In this document: positions 58,713 through 64,000 of the stretch, piece by piece
Layout of the letters: every line of letters begins with the position of its first letter
Numbering within the stretch: position 1 is the first letter of the stretch
Source: CAZUDO01 sp964618895
GTDB lineage: Bacteria > Desulfobacterota > Binatia > DP-6
Assembly: GCA_964618895.1 (NCBI GenBank)
Contig: CAZUDO010000059.1
Span: 124,001 to 188,000 of the forward strand
Direction: 5' to 3'
DNA: 64,000 nt
Made by a program: the position numbers and the translations under genes
Notes under the pieces: model-generated
What the model was told of the DNA's origin: nothing
Database searches by the model: none
The model's input: only the letters and a program-made list of their open reading frames with translations

Positions 58713-61064
58713 TCAGTTGGTCGTGTCGCGCAGCTGCAGCCTGGATCCGTTCGTCTGCGCCGGCACCCGATAGGCGGCGCTCCAACAGACGCCGACGCTG
58801 TTGCGGAGCTGCACCGTAACGGTCTGCCCCACGGGCAGCATCGGGCCGGACCGGCTGGTCCGCAGCTGGATGCTCGCCTTGCCGGCCGTCGTGCCCTGGC
58901 GGAGCACCAGCGCGTCGACGCCGTCGGACGCCGGCTGTCGATTGACGTACGCGAAGCCCGCACGGCTCTCGCTCCAGCAGGGCTTCGCCTTGCGCCCGCC
59001 ACAGCGGCCGCCGGCGGGCGCCGTGGCGCTCCACAGCAGAGCCGCCCCGCCGTCGTAGACGCACAGGCGGTAGGCAGTGGTCGCGCGCGGAGCGCCGAAG
59101 TCGGCCTTGGGGGTGAGCGCGCCTTTGCGCCACTTCCATGCCAGCGCCCCGCGCGCGCCCTGTTTGACCAGCAGGAGTCCCTTCCCGGCCACGATCGGCG
59201 TCCGGCAGGCGTCGTCGGGGGCGGCGGTACAGGCCGGCACGCCCGCATCCGGCGGCTCGACCGCGTCCGGCGGTAGCACGGGGGCCGCCGGCGTCTTCAC
59301 GGTGCGGCCGTCGGGCGGGTCCGCCACCGGCAGCCGCAGCTCGAGGTTGCCGACCGCGATCTCGAAGGTGCCGGTGGAGGCGCGGCCGAAGGGCGCGCTC
59401 TGCCCCAGCAGCTCGAGCTTCGCCACGTGACCGGCGGCGACGTGCCAGCCGTTCGGGTGCAGCTGGAACACCTGCGGCCCCAGGTTGTCGCTGCGCGGGC
59501 GATAGAAGGCCTGCGACACCAGCGTCTGCGTCCCCGCCGGCGCCACGTCCCAGAGCCGGGCGGCGAGCGCGGCGAAGCTGCCGCTCACGGCCAGGTCGGC
59601 GATCACCGTCGGCGCGCCCATGAGCGTATACCCGGCACCGCCGGCCGCCGGCAGCCGATAGGTGACGGCGCCCGGGTCGTCGTCGGCCGAGACCGTGATG
59701 CACGGGCCGGCGCCGATCGGGTTGACCGCGGTGGCGGTAGCGGGGTCGCCGCCCGCGGATCTGACCACCCGCGACCGGCGCTCGGCGAAGCGCACTTCGC
59801 CAGGGTGGAGCGCGTCCCAGTCGCTCGCGGTGAAGGGGCCGGCCACGACCGCATCGCCGCACGCCTGGGTGTAGGTCTCGACGGCCGGGAGCGGCGCGCC
59901 GGTGCCCTTCAGGTGGCGGGCGAAGAACTGCTGGGTGACGTCCGAGACGCGCTGGAGGTTACCTCCAAGGGAGGCGCGCGGGTGGCCGAAGCCGTCGGCG
60001 AAGTGGAGCGCGATCTCGGCCGCAGGGTGATGGGCCTTCGCCCGCCGCCAGAAACGCACCGCCTCGTCGACCGGGAAGAGGTCGTCGGTCCAGGCGTTGT
60101 AGATGAAGAGCGGTGCCGGGGCGACGCTGTCGTCGATGTAGTACGCCGAGTGGTGCTGCGTGATCTCGTCGAGCACGTGCTGCAACATGGGGTCGCCGTC
60201 GTAGGGCTCGCCCTCTGCCAGGCGCGCGGTCCACGCGTTCAGGTCGGCGTCGGGATCCACGCCCGGCGGCGCGTAGTAGCCCGTCGCCTGGCCGGCGGCG
60301 AACAGCACCTGGTTCCACGACTGCTTCTGGGTGCCGGCGCGGCGGCCGTACGGGTTGTCGGTGCGATAGTCGAGCGTGCGCCCGGCCGGCGACAGGGCCT
60401 CGGCGAGGTCCGTCCACGGCACCAGCGCGATGCCGGCGGCGATGGCCAGGTCGCGTCCGCCCGGACTCCGCCACGGCATGAGCGTGCCGTCGGGCAGCAT
60501 GACACGGTTGCGGAGCGCGGCCAGGATCATCGTCCGTCCGCCGCCGTACGACGCCCCGGTGGCGCCAATGCGATCGGGAATGACCAGCCCGTCGTCGACC
60601 AGGAGCCCCGCCAGGAGCTGCGAGTCGCGGCCCTCGTAGCGGGTGTCCGCCAGATGCGTCCAGCCACGCGTGGTGCACGCGTCGGGGTCGGTGAGCGTCG
60701 GGTCGGTCGTGCGCGACGCCGCCGAGCCGCACGAGCCGTGGAAGCCGCGCGCCGAGGCGCTCAGCGCGGCGTACCCGTCCTGCGCCCAGGCGACCAGCGG
60801 CCCCGCCGTCTTCCCGAGGCTCCAGCCGTGCAGCTCGATGATGAGCGGGAACGGGCCGTCCATCGACGCCGGCGGCAGCGTGACGTTGGCGTCGAGCGGG
60901 ACGCCGTCGAAGCTCTCGACGCGGTGCCCGAAGCCGCCCTCGCAGAACTGTACCCCGTCGCGTTCGACACAGGGCACACGGCCACCGAAGACCGCGCTCA
61001 CCACCGCGGCCTGCGTGGCCGAAGCAAAGACCAGGCTCCCGAGGACGACGCCGAGGGATCGCAT
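58713..61064 (-). CDS. Secreted CocE/NonD-type alpha/beta hydrolase with C-terminal beta module
   Basis: 783 residues. Signal peptide (VVLGSLVFASATQAA). The hydrolase domain (about 50-420) shows LIIELHGWSLGK, GATGASYGGGRTM (nucleophile Ser), FIYNAWTDDLFP (Asp) and ADGFGHPRASLGG (His), as in X-Pro dipeptidyl-peptidase/cocaine esterase-like enzymes. A jelly-roll-like part (about 470-620; WDVAPAGTQTLVSQAFYRP) follows. The final 150 residues (IVAGKGLLLVKQGARG, AYRLCVYDGG, VQLRNSVGVCWSAAYR) are the same module as in genes 7757 and 54192. Esterase or peptidase substrate unknown. Confidence 0.85.
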   Translation of the reverse strand: MRSLGVVLGSLVFASATQAAVVSAVFGGRVPCVERDGVQFCEGGFGHRVESFDGVPLDANVTLPPASMDGPFPLIIELHGWSLGKTAGPLVAWAQDGYAALSASARGFHGSCGSAASRTTDPTLTDPDACTTRGWTHLADTRYEGRDSQLLAGLLVDDGLVIPDRIGATGASYGGGRTMILAALRNRVMLPDGTLMPWRSPGGRDLAIAAGIALVPWTDLAEALSPAGRTLDYRTDNPYGRRAGTQKQSWNQVLFAAGQATGYYAPPGVDPDADLNAWTARLAEGEPYDGDPMLQHVLDEITQHHSAYYIDDSVAPAPLFIYNAWTDDLFPVDEAVRFWRRAKAHHPAAEIALHFADGFGHPRASLGGNLQRVSDVTQQFFARHLKGTGAPLPAVETYTQACGDAVVAGPFTASDWDALHPGEVRFAERRSRVVRSAGGDPATATAVNPIGAGPCITVSADDDPGAVTYRLPAAGGAGYTLMGAPTVIADLAVSGSFAALAARLWDVAPAGTQTLVSQAFYRPRSDNLGPQVFQLHPNGWHVAAGHVAKLELLGQSAPFGRASTGTFEIAVGNLELRLPVADPPDGRTVKTPAAPVLPPDAVEPPDAGVPACTAAPDDACRTPIVAGKGLLLVKQGARGALAWKWRKGALTPKADFGAPRATTAYRLCVYDGGAALLWSATAPAGGRCGGRKAKPCWSESRAGFAYVNRQPASDGVDALVLRQGTTAGKASIQLRTSRSGPMLPVGQTVTVQLRNSVGVCWSAAYRVPAQTNGSRLQLRDTTN

Positions 61065-61164
61065 ACGGGGCGGGACTCTAGGTGATCGGCGCGCGCTCGC
61101 GCAACCGTCACCGCCCCTTCCTTCCCGACTTGTCGGCCGCCCCCGGGCTGGCATACGGTCACCC

Positions 61165-62610
61165 ATGGCCGACGACCTCGCCCGGCTCGACGCCACCGCC
61201 CAGGCCGATCTGGTCCGCCGCCGCGAGGTCAGCCCGCGCGATCTCGTCGACGCCGCCATCGCCCGCATCGAGCGCCTGAACCCGACCCTGAACGCGGTCA
61301 TCCATCCGCTGTTCGACAAGGCGCGCGCCCAGGTCGCGAACGGCGCCCTCCCCGACGGGCCGTTCCACGGCGTGCCGCTCCTGGTGAAGGATCTCCTGTG
61401 TCACACCGCCGGCGATCCGTATCACCTAGGCGCCCGCCCCCTCCGCGACGCGGGCTTCACCGCACCCCACGACGCGTATCTCACCCAAAAGTTCCGCGCC
61501 GCCGGGTTCGTGATCGTCGGCCGCACCAACACCCCCGAGCTCGGCATCCTGCCCACCACCGAGCCCGAAGCCTACGGCCCGACGCGGAACCCGTGGGACA
61601 CCAGCCGCTCCACCGGCGGGTCGAGCGGCGGCTCGGCGGCAGCGGTCGCGGCGGGCCTGGTACCGGCAGCGCACGCCAACGACGGGGGCGGGTCGATCCG
61701 CATTCCGGCCAGCGCCTGCGGGCTCGTCGGCTTGAAGCCGTCACGCTGCCGGACCTCGCTCGGCCCCGAAATCGGCGACCTGCTGATGGGGCTCGGCGTC
61801 GAGGGGGTCGTGACCCGTTCGGTCCGCGATACGGCGGCGATCCTCGACGCCATCGCCGGCGCGATGCCGGGCGACCCCTACCCCGCGCCGCCACCGGTGC
61901 GCCCGTACCGGCAGGAGGTGGGCGCCGACCCGGGCCGGCTCCGCATCGGCATCCTCACCCGCCCGCCGCTCGAGCTGTTCCAGACCCACCCCGACTGCGT
62001 CGCGCCGACGCTCGAGACCGGTCGGCTCCTCGAGTCGCTCGGCCACCACGTCGAGCCCGCCCACCCGGCGGTGCTCGACGACCCCGAGGCGGGGCAGCAC
62101 TTCTCGGTGATCTTCTGCGCCCACATCGCGCACCTGCTCGACATGGTGCTCGAGGTCACGGGCCGCCGCCCGGGGCCCGAGGATCTCGAGCCGCTCAGCT
62201 GGGAGATGGCGGAACTCGGCCGCAGCTGTTCCGCATCGGCGTTCATGACCACGGTCGACTGGGTGCACGGCTACGGCCGCCGCGTCGCCAGCTGGTGGGG
62301 GTCGGGCTTCGACCTGCTGCTGACGCCGACGCTGCCCGAGCCCCCGCTGCCCCTCGGCACCTTCGGACGCAGTGCCGGCGACGGCATGGCCGTCGGGCTC
62401 CGCGCCTCGCAGTTCGCGTGCTTCACGTGGCCGTTCAACCTGACGGGACAGCCCGCGATCTCGTTGCCGATCTCCTCGAACGCCGCCGGCCTGCCGATCG
62501 GCGTGCAGCTGGTCGCCGCCTACGGGCGCGAGGACCTGTTGCTGCGCGTCGCGGCACAGCTCGAAACGGCACGTCCGTGGCGGGATCGGCGCCCGCCCGG
62601 CCACGCCTGA
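61165..62610 (+). CDS. Amidase (amidase signature family)
   Basis: 481 residues. Ser-cisSer-Lys triad is readable: GVPLLVKDLLCHTAG (Lys), STGGSSGGSAAAVAAGLVP (cis-Ser) and NDGGGSIRIPASACGLVGLK (nucleophile Ser). It hydrolyses amides to acid and ammonia; members act on fatty, aromatic or peptide amides. ATG 61165. Divergent from the secreted hydrolase. Confidence 0.92.
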   Translation: MADDLARLDATAQADLVRRREVSPRDLVDAAIARIERLNPTLNAVIHPLFDKARAQVANGALPDGPFHGVPLLVKDLLCHTAGDPYHLGARPLRDAGFTAPHDAYLTQKFRAAGFVIVGRTNTPELGILPTTEPEAYGPTRNPWDTSRSTGGSSGGSAAAVAAGLVPAAHANDGGGSIRIPASACGLVGLKPSRCRTSLGPEIGDLLMGLGVEGVVTRSVRDTAAILDAIAGAMPGDPYPAPPPVRPYRQEVGADPGRLRIGILTRPPLELFQTHPDCVAPTLETGRLLESLGHHVEPAHPAVLDDPEAGQHFSVIFCAHIAHLLDMVLEVTGRRPGPEDLEPLSWEMAELGRSCSASAFMTTVDWVHGYGRRVASWWGSGFDLLLTPTLPEPPLPLGTFGRSAGDGMAVGLRASQFACFTWPFNLTGQPAISLPISSNAAGLPIGVQLVAAYGREDLLLRVAAQLETARPWRDRRPPGHA

Positions 62611-62643
62611 GCGCATGCCGGCGGTCGCGTCTGCGCGATTCGG

Positions 62644-64000
62644 TTACTTCGCCGGCGTGTACCAGATCGGCGACGTGTAGGCGCGGTCGGTGACCGTCAT
62701 CGGCACGTCGGGCCCCATCGTGGTCCCGAAGCGCTTCGCATCATACGCCGTCCAGCGCGGCGTCGGGATCTCGATCACCCGCACGTAGTAGAACGCGCGC
62801 TGACTGGCATCGAACTCGGGGTCCTTCCAGGAGGCGGCCAGCAACACGTCGCCGATGGTGTTCGTCCAGGTGGCGTTCTTCACGTCCACGGTGTTGCCGA
62901 CCGGCGGAATCTTGCCGTCCGGACCGGGCGTACGACCGTCGGAGAGGGCCACGTCGAACACTTTCTCGTGGGTGCCGTCCTTGGTGTCGAGCCAGCCCTT
63001 GACGATCTGGATGCGGTCGAGGTTGGCCCCGTCAGGATCGCGGAGCGCGCGCACCAGGAACACGGGCGCGCCGCCCTTGGGCGCCTTCGAGAGATCGCCG
63101 CCCATCGCCACGCCGCGGGCGTATCCCTGCTCTGCGAAATCGGGGCGCTCGAGCTCCTCGGGCTTGAAGTCCCAGCCGGCGAAGACGCGGACGAGAATGC
63201 GCGTGCCGGTGGTCGCATAGACCTCTTTTTTCTGCATGGCGGCGAAGATCGCCGCGCGCGTGTTCTCGCGCGCCCAGACAGCGGCATAGCCGCTCGCGCC
63301 CATGCTGTAGCCATAGGTCGCGAGCTTCGGATCGCCGTTCGACGCCTTCCAGAGCAGCTCACCCGCCCGCTCGGGCGACGGCTCGTTCGGTACGACCTTG
63401 CCGAAGAAGTTCTCTTCGCCGGGCGTCGACAGCGCCGTGTGGGCGTCCGTGCTGCCGATCATGCCGAACTTGAACGGGTTGGCGCCGACCCGCGCCTGGT
63501 GTTGCAGCCCCATGCGCAGCGCAGAGCGCGCGTAGTTGTAGGGCAGCATCTCCTTCGTGGTCACGATGGTGCCGCCGAGGGTGGTGGTGTCCCAGCGCTC
63601 GAAGTCGGCGAACTCGTCGGTGGGCGAGAGGACCGGGGTCGTCTCGCCGTCGCCCTTGATCTGCGTCACCTCGTAGAGGGGCTCCCACTTCATCCGCTGC
63701 TCGGCATAGGCGCGGTCGAAGGGCTTTCCGCCGATGGTCTTGTCCGAGAACATGAGCCCGGCGCTCACGTTGCCGTTGTGCGCGATGGCGAGCACCCTGC
63801 CGCCGGTCTTGTGCTCGTAGGCTGCCAGATAGCGCCAGAGGTCTTCGGGGTCCTCGGTGTCGAACGCCGACAGCGGAACGACCTGGCGGGCGCGGTCGCC
63901 ACCGTCGCGGAAGATGACCACGCGATGCAGGTTCGCGCTCTTCGGCATCGAGGTCCATTCGAAGCCGAGGAAGGCGGTGAACCTGCCCGGATCGTTGTAC
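62644..64000 (-). CDS. DUF3604 family protein (5' end outside window)
   Basis: About 452 residues; the frame continues to the right edge (RFTAFLGFEWTSMPKSANLH is read before the internal Met at 63948). Family landmarks: VLAIAHNGNVSAGLMFSD, YEVTQIKGDGETTPVLSPTD, FGMIGSTDAHTALST (His/Asp of a PHP-like metal site) and YATTGTRILVRVFAGWDF. DUF3604 proteins are usually secreted PHP-type predicted hydrolases. Only the C-terminal two thirds are seen. Confidence 0.88.
   Translation of the reverse strand, partial: YNDPGRFTAFLGFEWTSMPKSANLHRVVIFRDGGDRARQVVPLSAFDTEDPEDLWRYLAAYEHKTGGRVLAIAHNGNVSAGLMFSDKTIGGKPFDRAYAEQRMKWEPLYEVTQIKGDGETTPVLSPTDEFADFERWDTTTLGGTIVTTKEMLPYNYARSALRMGLQHQARVGANPFKFGMIGSTDAHTALSTPGEENFFGKVVPNEPSPERAGELLWKASNGDPKLATYGYSMGASGYAAVWARENTRAAIFAAMQKKEVYATTGTRILVRVFAGWDFKPEELERPDFAEQGYARGVAMGGDLSKAPKGGAPVFLVRALRDPDGANLDRIQIVKGWLDTKDGTHEKVFDVALSDGRTPGPDGKIPPVGNTVDVKNATWTNTIGDVLLAASWKDPEFDASQRAFYYVRVIEIPTPRWTAYDAKRFGTTMGPDVPMTVTDRAYTSPIWYTPAK

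Noticed and set aside
1..64000. CRISPR arrays, tRNA and rRNA genes
   Set aside because: No regularly spaced short repeats, no cloverleaf with TTCGANTC-type arm and no rRNA-conserved segments noticed by eye.

Overview
The window is high-GC, tightly packed bacterial DNA. Gene content (many acyl-CoA dehydrogenases, luciferase-like flavoproteins, CoA-transferases, amidohydrolases, B12 radical SAM enzymes, Uma2 nucleases, several toxin-antitoxin pairs, secreted proteins with Cys-rich repeats) points to an uncultivated soil or sediment lineage near the former Deltaproteobacteria, most likely Candidatus Binatia (Binatota). That placement is inference from gene content, not from a marker gene. No rRNA, tRNA or CRISPR array was seen.

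Layout. 1-14.8 kb: end of an outer-membrane barrel protein; a B12 radical SAM enzyme; a minus-strand cell-wall operon of two L,D-transpeptidases with DUF3300 and DUF2950 proteins; a DUF2855 protein and a secreted endonuclease/phosphatase; a glutamine synthetase/SDR/AidB-type dehydrogenase operon; a secreted beta-helix protein coupled to a small membrane protein. 15.1-28.5 kb: a variable region bounded by two direct repeats of about 0.87 kb, each carrying a Uma2 gene and the end of an alpha/beta-hydrolase gene. Inside are two tandem secreted paralogues, a graveyard of broken genes (serine recombinase, DUF5372, IS91-type transposase, vapC, CaiB CoA-transferase, scraps of neighbouring genes), and a complete-looking clade II nitrous-oxide-reductase operon: nosZ, a nosB-nosD fusion, nosF, nosY, nosL and a tetraheme cytochrome c, with nearly every junction translationally coupled.

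28.3-37.5 kb: hydrolase/LLM flavoprotein/CoA-transferase operon; an RRM protein; DUF1499 and PlsC genes; a heavily deleted radical SAM pseudogene; a methyltransferase/GFA pair; an enoyl-CoA hydratase with an acyl-CoA-dehydrogenase-like flavoprotein. 37.8-50.7 kb: a spermidine-synthase-like protein, a YefM/YoeB pair with a readable promoter and operator, acyl-CoA dehydrogenase, glycosyltransferase, MerB-like protein, two LLM flavoproteins, an SDR, a small lipoprotein carrying a palindromic element in frame, a GAF histidine kinase and an unusual aldo/keto reductase. 50.7-54.1 kb: two degraded nucleotide-cyclase genes with a HigBA pair between them, then VapBC. 54.2-64 kb: secreted trypsin-like protease, SLOG-like protein, amidohydrolase, large secreted hydrolase, amidase and a DUF3604 protein running off the right edge.

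The most notable observations are: a NosZ whose CuA motif has Phe where the axial Met ligand is expected; a NosB-NosD fusion and a fused tetraheme cytochrome; an unnamed secreted module shared by three unrelated enzymes; a palindromic repeat family with one copy inside an open reading frame; and an unusual number of genes with clean internal deletions.
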